DNA of 64,000 nt from Diplolepis rosae (taxonomy: Eukaryota > Arthropoda > Insecta > Hymenoptera > Diplolepididae): NCBI GenBank assembly GCA_030998225.1, contig JAPYXD010000755.1, positions 2,777,501-2,841,500 on the forward strand. Direction: 5' to 3'. Under the pieces are notes generated by a model. That model had not been told where the DNA came from. It worked only from the letters and a program-made list of their open reading frames with translations, and did not search any database. Below, piece after piece: positions 33,109 to 44,280 of the stretch (position 1 is its first letter; each line of letters starts with the position of its first letter). A program made the translations under genes and the position numbers.

Positions 33109-33998
33109 CTAATATAAAATTTTAGCTTCACGTAATTCTTCAATGATGGACATAATTTCATTATTATGACTTGGATTGCCTGCTGCTTGTGATGCCATAA
33201 GCAGTCGAAGACGATCAACTAGCTCATTAGTGTCATGCCAATAGATGTAATCTGGCCTTGAATTTTGCTTTGCTATCATGAAGTGAGCTAGTGAACATGT
33301 ATTAGTTCTTTTTCGTCTTTTCAACGAACTTCCACTGGTTGATTGTTTTTTAATGATGATTCTCTACTTGACAGAAGTTTTATAATAATATCCTTATACT
33401 TGGAACCTTTATCCGCACGAATGGATTCAGAAGAACTGTATTTCTTTTTGTGTGCATTAGTAGTAACAAGAATTTCTTTATAATGTTCAAGATCATCAGC
33501 GCTTACATAAGCTTCATCAGGTCTCTGTTTAAACAGAAGCTCTAACAATCCAGTGCTTATTAGATAACGCTTATCACCAATTTCAATATACTGATCATTA
33601 AAACTTATAGGAGTATCCCCAATCATAAGTGATCCATTACTCAGTTTCCGCACTCCATAAATCATATCCAAACATTGTTTCCTATTGTGTTTTAACAAAA
33701 AAAGATACTTTTTTGTCAATTTTTCATAATTTTCAGCAGATTCAACAGTTTGATCATCTTCTTCTTCTTCTTTATCATTATCTTATTTATGTTTTTCAAA
33801 TTTTATTTCTATTTTATGTTCAACAGGTATATCAGACATGTTAACTAATTTTTCTAAAGGTGTAACTATAGGCCTGAAAGTTTCACTCAACATATTTTCT
33901 GCATCTTCTTTTCCTAATTTAAGCATACGATGTTTACGTCAAATAGCATCACTAGCTTTTGCTATTTGGCGGAGTACTTCTTTCTCTTTGTGGAACAT
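33109..33998 (-). pseudogene. Conserved insect-Maverick protein (DUF8207-like), broken
   Basis: Three pieces form one gene. The N-terminal helix piece from ATG at 33998 has HKEKEVLRQIAKASDAI and ends with FRPIVTPLEKLV; it is interrupted by TGA near 33940 and TAA near 33787. The central piece is 33719-33321 (YGVRKLSNGSLMIGDTPI, then ILVTTNAHKKKY). The C-terminal piece is 33324-33109 (DYIYWHDTNELVDRLRLL and EIMSIIEELREAKILY), offset by a frameshift at 33320. I recognise the C-terminal block as a recurrent uncharacterised protein of insect Mavericks, which I believe is DUF8207. Its function is not known. It lies directly upstream of the fibre-like gene. Confidence 0.65.
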
Positions 33999-34055
33999 GT
34001 TAATTTTTCAATGTTACACACTATACTAACATTATTCCAATCCAAGCACTTGTAT

Positions 34056-34175
34056 TTATAATATAACGAAACAGTCAAATCCTTTTCTATATCTACCATT
34101 AGTCAGTTCACTATCCTTATCAATGACGACGAATCCATATTTGTCTGCATTCCAACATGCTGAGCATAATTGATG
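34056..34175 (-). pseudogene. C-terminal tail of a packaging-ATPase-like gene, truncated by the inverted duplication
   Basis: The minus strand is open for about 40 codons to the stop at 34056, reading FHQLCSACWNADKYGFVVID, then NGRYRKGFDCFVIL. The pattern (W..kYGF.VID....t.GRYRKGfD.F) is how FtsK/A32-type packaging ATPases of Mavericks end, as I recall it. The gene is cut at about 34175, exactly where the inverted duplication begins. Walker motifs are therefore absent. The original minus-strand order would be ATPase, conserved protein, fibre, integrase. Confidence 0.45.
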
Positions 34176-34277
34176 GAAATTGAAAAACCTACCAATTGAA
34201 ACAGATCATGACTTATCACTTAAAAACTCTGGAATTATTACACAACTGGATGCTCGAATGAGAGCTATCGAAAAGAA

Positions 34278-35187
34278 ATGGACACCGAAAAGTTAACAGT
34301 AGTCAGAGAGCTACATAAGCAAGTGAGAAAAAATTACCCTCGCTGACGTGTGCATATGCGTGGTATAGACGAAACATGGCAGGCTGATGTGGTGAAAATG
34401 ATACCATATTTCAAAATTAATAAAGGTTTCAGGTACTTACTTGCAGTCATAGATATATTTTCAAAATATGCCTGGGCTATCCCAGTAAGAAGGATATTAC
34501 TACCGCAATGAAATCCATACTTACACAAAGACAAATTCCAAAGAACTTGCATATTGACAAGGGTAAAGAGTTTTACAGCTCGCAGTTTAGGAGTTTAGTG
34601 CAACAGTTTAACATCAAACTGTACTCAACTTATAGTAATCTAAAAGCATCAATCATTGAAAGATATAATCGCACACTCAAGAACAAAATGTGGATACAAT
34701 TCAGCTTACAAGGCAACTATAAGTGGGTAGATATCTTGTCCACTCTAGTTTCCGAATACAACGATTCTAAGCACCGAACTATTGGCATGAAACCTAAAGA
34801 TGTCACCGCTACAGATGAGGAGGTACTCTTGCAACGTTTTCATAAACAAAAAAAAAGATTCCGAGAGGACCTAAATTCAAAATTGGTGATAAAGTTCGAG
34901 TCAGTAAGTTCAAGAACGTTTTCGAGAAAGGATAGACCCCAAATTGGACAACAGAGATATTCACGGTGGATCATGTCATTTCAACCAATCCTGTAACGTA
35001 CAAACTCAAGGACTACCAGGATCAATCCATCGCTGGCGGCTTCTATGAACAGGAACTTCTCAAAGTCAAGTACCCAGATATTTACCTTGTAGAGAAGGTT
35101 CTCAAAAAACGTGGCAATAAGATTTATGTTAAGTGGCTCGGCTTTGATAGTTCACACAATAGCTGGATAGCAAAGTCAGACATGTAA
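34278..35187 (+). pseudogene. Maverick integrase, copy 2 (inverted duplicate)
   Basis: This is the complement of copy 1. It carries the same TGA before the core (near 34346) and the same one-base shift (near 34490), so both predate the duplication. Its own later lesions are a shift at the A-run near 34850 and TAG in the KG(Y)TPNW region near 34934. Core residues (IDKGKEFYSS, LKASIIERYN) and the chromodomain (YLVEKVLKKRGNKIYVKWLG) are preserved. Confidence 0.85.
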
Positions 35188-35290
35188 ATCAATGTTGAAT
35201 CAATGTTGAATCAATGCTGAATCATTGTTGAATCAATGTTGAATCAATGTTGAATCAATGTTGAATCAATGTTGAATCAATGTTGAAATG
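35187..35290. repeat. 11 bp minisatellite, inverted counterpart
   Basis: About nine units of aatcaatgttg, mirroring 31628-31752 with fewer copies. Confidence 0.85.
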
Positions 35291-35378
35291 ATATTAAAAT
35301 GATTTATATGTTAAATAATGTAATTACATGTAAGGGTAAATGAAAAAAAGATATATCCATATTATGTTGTTTATTTAA

Positions 35379-36520
35379 CCCTTTCAGGGTCACATTTTTC
35401 TGGTTGCATCTACTCCAGATATGATAGTAACTATAAGGATTTTCGGGGTTACTGATTACGAATCTGAAGTCAGATTTTAAAAATTCAAAATGGCGGATCC
35501 AATATGGCGGACAAAATTTTCAAAAAAGGGTAAATTGATGCTAAATTTTGGTTATAAGGGTTTTTGGGATCGCTGATTACGAATATGAAGTCATATTTTC
35601 AAAATTCTGAATAGCGGATCCAATATGGCGGTCAAAATTTTCAAAAAAGGGCAAATTGATGCTAAATTTTGGTTATAAGGGTTTTTTCAATTGCCTGCGA
35701 TCTGGCGATCCCAGGAGAAAAGAGTGTGATTTATAAATTTGTTCATAAAAAAATTAATAATGAAAGTACGCAATAATAATGGTACTGTTTCAATGACTTA
35801 TGTTAGGTCTGTCGTTTGCGAGCGTATCACTTTATTTCGCCGCAATAACACTTTTTACTAAGATTCACCTAGCAGTCACGGTAAAAAATGATTAAGAAAT
35901 TTTTTTATGGAAAATACTGAAAACTAAATGGTGAAGAAAAGAATTGTATAACTTTTATCCCCCTTTGTGGGGCCAGAGTAATAGTGCGTGTAACCTGCAC
36001 ATTGAACATTGAGTGTAGAGAAAGTTACTAGGACCTCAATGATGACATAAGATCTTAGAGTTATAAAGTTGAATAAATATATTCATAAAATTATGAATAA
36101 TTTTCCCGTAAACAATATTAAATAAATAAGTAAATTACGAAATATGAAAAAAAATTCATTATTCGAAATATTTTTTAAAAAATTTTGAAAAAACTAGCGT
36201 ACGAAAAAATCCGAAAATAATATATATCATAAAACTAAGTGTGTAGAATACGTCAAAAAATCAGCAGAAGCTCACCTTTGCAGGTTACGGAAAAACCAAT
36301 TTTTTTCTGAAAAAAAAACGTGTTTTTTCGTGTTACTTTTTTATAACAAACAAATATATAAATAAAATAAAGCAATTTGTCACCAGATTATAATAACTCA
36401 GACTTCTAAGAGTGTAATAAGTATATATTTGCATAGATAAAGTGCCAAAATTTATCGGAAATATAAAAAAAACTAAGACAAAAAAGGTGGTACATAATCG
36501 TCCCACCGCCCCTCAAAGGG
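35379..36520. mobile_element. piggyBac-like non-autonomous element, 1142 bp, TTAA target
   Basis: TTAA lies at 35375-35378 and 36521-36524. Ends are CCCTTTCAGGG and CCTCAAAGGG. The corresponding position in the other arm (near 31530, tttattaaata in complement) is an empty TTAA. It contains two near-identical tandem blocks (35440-35545 and 35555-35660) with ggcggatccaatatggcgg-like sequence, and otherwise AT-rich non-coding DNA. TTAA with CCC...GGG ends is diagnostic of piggyBac transposition. Confidence 0.85.
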
Positions 36521-36622
36521 TTAATATAGCAATACTATATTCACAATATTTATTTACAGTGTTGTCATAACTAACTCCATCCTATTTTTGTTGTCACGAT
36601 ATGTACAATATATACACATAAT

Positions 36623-36990
36623 CTATTCTCTATCAACATCCATCTTTACATCTTTAATCTCTTGGATTTTGTAGTGTCCCCATGCCAAAGTATCAGTACT
36701 CTGGGGCAATAGGAACCTCTTGTCGTCATAAGGACTCAATGCTATTTTGAACTGTTTTACAGTTTCAACGTTATGTAAACGTGACCTTATCATATACTGC
36801 GTCCTACTTTGGCTTTGCTCATTTTTCAAACACTCGACATAATCTTTAAAACCAATAGTCTTATCAACTATAGCTGCTCGCATACCTTTTGCCTTTTTGA
36901 CAAAATCTTGGCCGTTAACTCGAATGCTATACATTTTACTCCGCAAGCCAACAAACTCTGTTACAATTTGACCGCTACATTCGTCTTTCA
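36623..36990 (-). pseudogene. Polymerase B C-terminal part, inverted duplicate
   Basis: The minus-strand frame matches the polymerase 3' end at 30893-31440: MKDECSGQIVTEFVGLRSK, then KEQSQSRTQ-type residues (KNEQSQSRTQYMI) and DTLAWGHYKIQEIKDV. It lacks the 162 bp MITE. The frame runs straight into terminal-repeat sequence at about 36990, marking the breakpoint. Confidence 0.85.
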
Positions 36991-37767
36991 TAGATAGATA
37001 AATGAAATAAAGGCAATAAGTGCATGCAAGTTTAAGATGCAGACTGGTAGCATAGTGCGCATTCATAGTGGTATTGACATGAAAGTGTAGACACATAAAG
37101 CGACAGAAAAGCGTACATAGCAAGCAGGCTTGTAAAATAATTAAAATTAAATTATCAACTTGATTATTTTTTAATGCCGGGGAGATAATTTATGTATTAG
37201 TTTAATATAAAGAAATTATAACAGTGGCGGTGCCTGTGCCGGTGTTTGCGACTTCTCATTCTTCGCTTTTTATGTTTTTTTCGCTGATGGTATTGCACAT
37301 CGTCGTCGTCGTCTTCGCAAGATGGTGGTATAGACGATGGCGGTGGTGATGTAGGCGATGACGGTGGTGGTGGTGTAGGCGATGATAACGGCCACTAATA
37401 ACCACCACTTCTATTCCCCAACACTAAACGGCATTGAATTCCAGACTCAATCTGAATATTTAATTAGAAAATTGATTAAAATGTACGTTAAAAATTTTAA
37501 GCATTGTTTTAAGGCTTGCATAAAACGATGCAATTGTAAACCATGTAATTAAAATTATTCATATAGCCATACAGTTGAAGCGAATGCATTAAACAATGCA
37601 ATTATAAACTTCAATTAAAGGCAATTAAAGGCCATGCAGAGATCGATGACATTAAAAGACCATGCATAAAAAGGCATCCACTTAAAAGACACGCAATAAA
37701 CAGCTATGCAACTACAAGCCTTGAAAATAAAATTTATGCCAGAAGTCATGCAAGCAAGTAAGCAATA

Positions 37768-38329
37768 GTATCTTACATGCCTGGGCGCACAATGAGGGTT
37801 ATTGCATGACGAGCGACAATGCTCGCAGGAGATCGGGGCCAAGGCGTAGTCGAGGTGTAGCCGATGCATAGTCGAGACGTAGCTGAGGCAAAGCCGAGAC
37901 GAAGCTGAGGCGCAATCAGTCCTGCGAGCATTGTCGCGAGTCTCGTAATTTCCCGAATTGTGTGCATTGACACGTATTCTATTTTATGCGTACACTTGAA
38001 TCTAATCTAGTATTGTAGTTGTTTGCGGCGCTAGTCATTACACTTGATATGTCACGACTAGTCCCGGCCATTTTGATTTTATCTATCTTGGGTATTAGGA
38101 ATGGATTTTAGTAGACGCATGCGCAGTTCAAATGTACAAGGCTTTGCCAGTAAGATGCTAACGCTGTACGAAGAAGAAGAAAAATAAGAAGAAGGATTGA
38201 GCTTCGTTTCATGGCTATGGCCGCATGCGCAGTTCAATTTTTACATTTCATTCCTTTGTAGCGCAATGTACTACATTGCGTTACTGTTAACTGTAGCGAA
38301 AAAACGAGTTTGCGCGCCGGTGAGACATA
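37768..38329 (-). mobile_element. Insertion carrying promoter-like module copy 2, possible TSD AATA
   Basis: The insertion interrupts the terminal repeat between cagcaagtaagc and attttgagaacttacc; AATA occurs at both junctions (37764-37767, 38330-38333). Its minus strand repeats the module at 6385-6745, with two GCGCATGCG palindromes (near 38118 and 38225) and the short frame MAGTSRDISSVMTSAANNY from ATG at 38071. Beyond the module are 18-base perfect inverted repeats (gcgacaatgctcgcagga, 37824 and 37930 regions) around a stretch of ctcgactacgcc/ctcagctacgtc words. What kind of element it is remains unknown. Confidence 0.5.
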
Positions 38330-38406
38330 AATACATTTTGAGAACTTACCTCGATCTCGAGCTCCATCTCGTTGAATGATTCAGTGTCCGAGCGGAGCAA
38401 CCAATA

Positions 38407-39538
38407 GACCTTTTTATCCTGAAAGGCGCTGGTGGGCATGTGCCGAAATTTGACGTCATTTCCGGATTTTTCGTCAGGTTATGTATAGAAAAACGATATT
38501 TACTGTTATAAATTAATATACTAAACAAATAAAAAACATAAATATTAAGAGAACAAAGGAGACGAAAATCTACAACAAATTGAAAAAAATCCGGTGAAAA
38601 AACAGTAAAAAGTGCGGTTAAATCGTGAAATAGGTGCGAATGTTTACATCTGTCATCGATTGACCCCGTTGACTGCTGTTGACAAATGCATTTTTCGTCA
38701 AGTCTTGTATGCAGAAAAGATATTTAAAGTTATTTTGGAAAATAATCAATTCAATTTTTGTACTATATTAAAAATTAATTGAATGCGATTAATTTTATAA
38801 CCTTAACATAAACATTTGAAACAGAACTTCTACCATACAATACTTTTATATCCGTCAGTATCACATTGCAGCACATTTTTAAATGTACTTTTTCATTTTT
38901 ACATTTTGACATTCATTTATAAAAACAACCTTTTACTATACTATGTAGAAGTGAATACCTCAATAATATTAAAAATAACATCTTTGTAACTATTTAAAAT
39001 GAAATAAACTGAATGTTTGACATGTTTTTTCTTACTTTTACTATAGTCTGCAGTAATAAATAAGTTAATAATATTAAGAAAATTTTTGTAACTACAGCAT
39101 AGTATTTCACTGTAGTATGTAGTAATAAATATCGGAAAATTAAAAAATATTTTGTAGCTTTAACAAAAAAATTAAAATATACTTTTTTAAAAATGTATTT
39201 TGTAATTTCTTAAGTTTAATGTAAATTTTTAAAAACTAGTGAAGGAAAGTACGTAACGCAGGTACAATATTTATCAAATTCTACTATAACGTGTAATAAA
39301 CATTCGCACCTATTTGACGATTTAACCGCACTTTTTACTGTTTTTTCACCGGATTTGTTTTCAATTTGTTGCAGATTTTCGCCTCTTTCGTTTTCTTAAT
39401 ATTTATGCTTTTTTATTTGTTTAGTATATTAATTTATAACAGTAAATATAGTTTTTCTATACAAAACTTAACGAAAAATCCGGAAATGACGTCAAATTTC
39501 GGCACATGCGCACCAGCGCCTTTCAGGATAAAAAGGTG
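38407..39538. mobile_element. Foldback MITE, 1132 bp, about 235 bp inverted ends, TA-flanked
   Basis: Ends ACCTTTTTATCCTGAAAGGC are mirrored at 39536 and extend inward about 235 bases (including aatttgacgtcatttccgga and gtgcggttaaatcgtgaaat) with few mismatches. TA flanks both ends (38405-38406, 39539-39540). The AT-rich centre contains repeated tgtagtatgtagtaataaat words and no open frame. The left terminal repeat shows the empty site near 25890. Confidence 0.75.
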
Positions 39539-39663
39539 TATTAAGTAGTCTGTACCCCACTTAGCCTTAGAAGGCGTAACGCTAGGCGGAGCATGAACTA
39601 GAAGGGCGTATTCGGATGTTCGACACAACACGACATAGAAGGGTATGACACAGCACAGATTCG

Positions 39664-40440
39664 CAGCTTGGTCGGTAAGTAGGGTCGCTGATATATCAAT
39701 TGAGAATTTTTTTGACATATACAGTTAGAGCTACTCGAAGTCATGCCCCTTATGAAAACCCGTAAAATTTTCTCCGTTTCTGCGTATCTCTTACCGTTTT
39801 CGAGATATTTCAAAATTTTGATTTTGACGGGGTGAACTTGAATTAATATATATACATATATATATACAAGAGACATGCCACAGCACAGACTCTCAGCTTG
39901 GTCGGTAAGTAGGGTCTCTGATATATCAATTGAGAATTTTTTTGACATATACAGTTAGAGCTACTGGCGGTCATGCCCCTTTTGAAAACCCCTAAAATTT
40001 TCTCCGTTTCTACGTATCTCTTACCGTTTTCGAGATATTTCAAAATTTTGATTTTGACGGGGTAAAATTGAATTTATATATATATATATATATATATACA
40101 AGAGACATGCCACAGCACGGACTCTCAGCTTGGTCGGTAAGTAGGGTCTCTGATATATCAATTCAGCATTTCTTGCATATACAGTTAGAGCTACATTACC
40201 AAACCAATAATCTACAATTCCGACCCAGCAATCTACATTACCTACCGAGCAGGATTTGGGCGGTAGCTCCATCTGTTAGGACTGGGCATGGCCGACCCAG
40301 TGATATACATTACCGACCGAGCAGGATTTGGGCGGTAGCTCTGTCTGTTAGGACTGGGCATGGCCGACCCAGGCCATGGCCGATCTACATCACCGACCGA
40401 GCAGGATTTGGGCGGTAGCTCCATCTGTTGGAGCTTAGCA
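39664..40440. repeat. Subterminal tandem repeats of the right Maverick end (231 bp and about 75-85 bp units)
   Basis: The word cagcttggtcggtaagtagg starts at 39664, 39894 and 40126, giving a 230-232 bp unit. From about 40243 a second unit of about 75-85 bases (gagcaggatttgggcggtag, then ggactgggcatggccgaccc) is repeated three times. Both units contain gaccga(g/c) words. Several overlapping open frames here simply reflect the repeats. Confidence 0.8.
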
Positions 40441-40622
40441 TGGAAAAGAACCTACTCGGTCGGTAAGTGCTGCCGGACTGGTATAGCTCTACTACTCTTA
40501 AATCTTGGAAAATACAATTCCTATAAGTTTACTGACAAATCTGGCTGGTACTAAGTCAAAATAGAATACTATTATCAATTTTTTGTTCACGAAAACTAAC
40601 GAAAATGCATATTTGTTTGAGA

Positions 40623-41298
40623 GGTTACTCTACTATCTTTGCACGTTTAAAAAATTTCCCTTTTTTCATGGAAAAATTAATTTACAATGTTCAATCTTTT
40701 TACACCTTAAAGAAGAGCTTTAACTCTTGTACAACAGATTTTCTATTTTCATTTTGTGTGGAAAATGGCTGACCCGGCTGCCTGAAGATAACCCTGCTGA
40801 GAACTGGTTGACACCATATCTCCACTTTCAAGAGCCTGAGAGCAAAAATTTCGCCATATTATTAAAAAGTAACCCTTCCGCTATAGCCGGTACCTCAATA
40901 AAAAAAATTTGATGAAAAATAACAAAATGATTGATACTTAAAGTTTTTAACCCTTTTTTGCAACTTAAATTGTTTAAAAAAACATAGTTAATATGATTGA
41001 ATATCTCTAATTCTGCTACCGGATATAGCTGTATATGTGTAGAATATTGCATGAAAATTTGAGCTTGATCGGTCAAATAATTTTTTCTAAATCATGTCAA
41101 CCAGGTCGAAAAACATTGTTTCGAGGAAAACGCGATTTACTTCTTTTTACCAAAATACTCTGTAAGAGCAGTGAAATTACGAAATTTTTGAAATTTCTGA
41201 CCAAAATAGTGTTTCCTATAGCATTTCTACACATGTCTACTAGAAGAATCTGTGATTTACAAAAAATCGATTTTTTCAAAAAAGATAGTAGAGTAACC
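40623..41298. mobile_element. Probable MITE, 676 bp
   Basis: Inverted ends GGTTACTCTACTATCTTT (left) and AAAGATAGTAGAGTAACC (right) are perfect over 18 bases. The interior includes a short exon-like GC-richer stretch (40750-40830), but no domain is recognisable. No target duplication is clear. Confidence 0.55.
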
Positions 41299-42194
41299 CT
41301 TTAAAAAATGATTTCTTATGTGTCAAATATCCGCCTTTACTTCAGTGGAGCGTCATATACTGTTTCTTCAACTTTAATTCATAAGATTGAACATTTTATT
41401 GAAGTTAAATAATTCGAAATTCTGGAGGATAAATAAATTAATACTTCTTGATTCCATTTCTTTGTGTCAAACAATTCGTTACCCAATTCAATTAAATATT
41501 TATTAGAAACATGAAGCGCATTCTCTAATTCAAAGAAATAATTCATTTGAGAGGCATTTCTTTGCTTGTAACTGTATGGGAATTAACTCAACCGAATCAT
41601 ATCTCTGAAACTAAGTACCTAGTTTATTTGAATCTTGTTTTCGCACTCAAAGAAATATTTATTTGATTCAATAGGTCCTATTTTTTTAATTAAACAAGAC
41701 GCATTTGAATCAAATAATTTATCCATGGATGAATCAAGCTTTACACGGAGAAAAATGGAGATCAGGAGAATACGAACGATTACTGAGAATTAAGAATGAT
41801 TACTATAAAAGAGAAGAGAGTATTTGACAGCACAAGACTGATTCCCAAACAGTGTAACACTCTCTTCTGTCATCCAATAATTTTTCCTATTTTCCATTAA
41901 TCACCCATATTTCTCTGATCTCCATTTTTCTCCGTGTAGGTTTAGTTGAATCAAGGAAATATTAATTTAATTGAGGCATTCATTAAATAATTTAGAAAGC
42001 TGTATATTCGATTTAAAGAGTTAATACATGTATATCATTGTAACTTTTCTTTATATGAATAAACTATTGTGTTTACATAAATATTTATTTCTTTAGTTGA
42101 AAAAAAATGTATTTTGTAAACAGTAGAATGAAAGAATTTATTGAAAAAAGAACGTTTATTTCAAAGAAAACGATATTTTGTTTAAATAACTGCA
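41299..42194. repeat. Array of ATTTGATTCAAA/AAAGAAATATTT motifs with an internal 193 bp MITE
   Basis: Words such as caaagaaatatttatttgat and tttgaatcaaataattt recur irregularly in both orientations. At 41744-41936 a MITE with perfect ends CACGGAGAAAAATGGAGATC and TA flanks (41742-41743, 41937-41938) interrupts the array. Confidence 0.6.
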
Positions 42195-42980
42195 AGTACG
42201 TTCAGTTAAAATAAATAATTTATTTCATGCAAATGTTTGGCATAATTGTTACAATTGTAAATCTTATTGAACTTGCAATATACTTTGTAGAATTAATTGT
42301 TTATTATAGATTTCTCCCAGGGAATATCCGCCTACATTATCAATATAAAATTATATGAACCAAAAAAACCAATTTATTAAAAGAAAAAAATATTTTTTTC
42401 TTAAAATTGAAATATTTTTCGTTTAAAAAATTTGTTTATTTAATTTAAAGGTTTGCCATAGTTGTTACGAAGGCATATTTTTTAAACATGAAACATAGGA
42501 AAATGTTCTATAAGGATTTTCAAGGGTTAAAATGCCATAAATTATAGGAGAATTTCGCCTAAAAAAAGAAGAAACTAAGATATATTTTTCTCAGTGTCTT
42601 TCATAGAATTAAATGTTTATTGGATTCCTTCTAGGGAATATTCGCCTGCATTATGAATATGGAAGAATTTAGACCAAAAAAAACATTTTTTAAAAAGAAA
42701 GAAGTCTTTTTTTGAAGAAAACTGGTATTTTTCGTTTGAAAAATTTGTTTATCCCATTTAAACGTTTGGCATAGTTGTTAGGATTACATTTTCTTAAAAC
42801 TTGAAACATATTTTCTATAGAATTGAAAATTTATCTTTCTCGTTCTAAGAAACATGCGCTGTCATTATCAACTTGAAATGTATCATTCCAAATAAATATT
42901 TGTCCCACCATAGTATACATTTTTACATTTTGACACCTTGGTTTTCGGTAAATCTCCAATATAATATAGGTCAAGGAACC
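42195..42980. repeat. Degenerate tandem repeat, period about 310 bp
   Basis: Blocks (t/c)agggaatatycgcctrca, aaaatttgtttatyynattt and ggttngccatagttgtta follow in the same order at about 42315-42480 and 42635-42790. A partial third unit is near 42215-42260. Confidence 0.6.
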
Positions 42981-44280
42981 ATTATATTATGTCTGTATCG
43001 TCGAATCTTTTTTCCAGTGTATTAGTTTTATGTAAAAAATGACTTTCAAAATTTTCATCAAATCTTCACGTTTTGAGACCCCCTGAGTCAGAAAAAACAG
43101 TTTTTACGAAAGTGTCTGTCTCTCTGTCTGTCTGTCTGTCTGTAATACAAGTAGGTCATATACTCGATAACTCACGACAGGATTATCAGATTGGATAGAG
43201 CTTGGGCACACTTTATCGGAGCCGAAAAAGTAAGGACAAGTTCGTTAATTAGGCAGATCTAACCAAAATTGAAAAAAATAGAGCATTTTTTCGTTTTTGA
43301 AAAAAGCAAAAATTCCAATATTGGTTTTTGATAGTGCTCATAAATCTCTATTAATTATCTTCATGACATTTTCCGATATAATCACAATTAGAAATGTTAC
43401 AGCATGTTAAAACTTGAAAAAAGTCAATATCAAAATTCCATTTTCCAGTTAAATTATACGAGATATGAAAAAAAGGTATCATACAAAATTATTTTCTACA
43501 TAAAGATCTACAAATTTGAATTGCAACATTTTTTCATAAGATGTATATTTTTCTTTTTAATTTAAAAATATACTTTTAAAAATCTAAAATTCAATTTTTT
43601 TTAACAATAATATGTGAAATACGAAAAAAACGTAGGAATGCAGAGTTGTTCGTTTCAAAAAGATTTACAATTTTTGTCTCACGCAGTTTCTGATAGAACA
43701 TTTATTTTTCGTTTTAATTCCGAAAGTACGATAAAAAATTTAAAACTTCCATTATTTAGAAAAAATATGTGAGATACAAAAAAAACGTTTGGATGGAAAA
43801 TCATCTGCCTAAATGGGGTCTACAAATTCTTATCAAGACACTTCTCGACAGGATGTATATTTTATGTTTTGATTATAAGAAACACTATTGAAAATATTTC
43901 ATTTTTTAACCTAAATATGTGATATGTTTATTAAAGTTACTAAAATTTATACAGAAAATCGAGCGCGAAGCGCGAGTATCATAATGAGAATGTGTTTGTA
44001 AAGGCCGATAGAGCCTTAAGTGAATTGAATTTCCTGTTTCACTTAAACTCAAAAAAAAGTTTTGTGACTTTGAGAAAATGTGTAATTGGTTCAGTATCAA
44101 ATTATAAGAAATAAACTTAAATGTATGCGAAGAGCATAAGACCGATAGCTAAGCGCGAGGTCCAAAAAGAACGGAGCGCGAGGCGCGACGATTAAATCGC
44201 GCGCCCTAGGCGCGCTCAAACTTGCGAGCGAAGCGAACTGCGCGCGATAAGAATTGGTCCGCGAAGCGGACAGATTTTTT
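42981..44280 (+). repeat. Dispersed family R2, longest copy
   Basis: Order: a block with cacgttttgagaccccctgagtcag, a (GTCT)n microsatellite (43117-43144), ggtcatatactcgataactc, then three or four degenerate units of about 150-165 bases marked by atatgtgaaatacgaaaaaa (43443, 43612, 43765, 43912). It ends with GC-rich palindromes (gagcgcgaagcgcgag near 43960 and a gcgcgaggcgcgacg cluster at 44155-44270). The same order appears inverted at 58560-61430. No coding capacity was found, and the class is unknown to me. Confidence 0.6.

Larger units (their letters stand above)
36985..40496. repeat. Right terminal inverted repeat of the Maverick (with two insertions and extra tandem units)
   Basis: Complement of the left terminal repeat. 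It is split by 37768-38329 and by 38407-39538. It carries more subterminal repeat units than the left, so the two ends have diverged in length (about 1.6-1.8 kb against 1.4 kb without insertions). Confidence 0.8.
19554..40502. mobile_element. Maverick/Polinton DNA transposon with nested insertions, TSD CTTAAA
   Basis: Perfect 6 bp duplications CTTAAA sit at 19554-19559 and 40497-40502. The element proper is 19560-40496, with inverted termini AGTAGTAGAGCTATACCAGT. A 6 bp TSD, AG...CT ends, a protein-primed polymerase B, a chromodomain integrase and a packaging-ATPase tail identify a Maverick/Polinton, a virus-like DNA element of animals. About 8.5 kb is secondary insertions (Ty3 element, hAT, two mariner-type elements, an 8-bp-TSD MITE, piggyBac-like and a promoter module). 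The original core is therefore about 12 kb, short for the class. No major or minor capsid gene and no protease gene is present. All genes are broken. The right half is an inverted duplication of central sequence. Confidence 0.9.

Noticed and set aside
25892..38405. The inverted pair ttggttgctccgctcgg as termini of a separate inner element
   Set aside because: Terminal-repeat similarity continues outward on both sides once the later insertions are removed, so these are internal points of one longer Maverick terminal repeat.
40021..40424. Overlapping open frames at the right Maverick end
   Set aside because: They follow the 231 bp and 75-85 bp tandem units and have no conserved start or domain.
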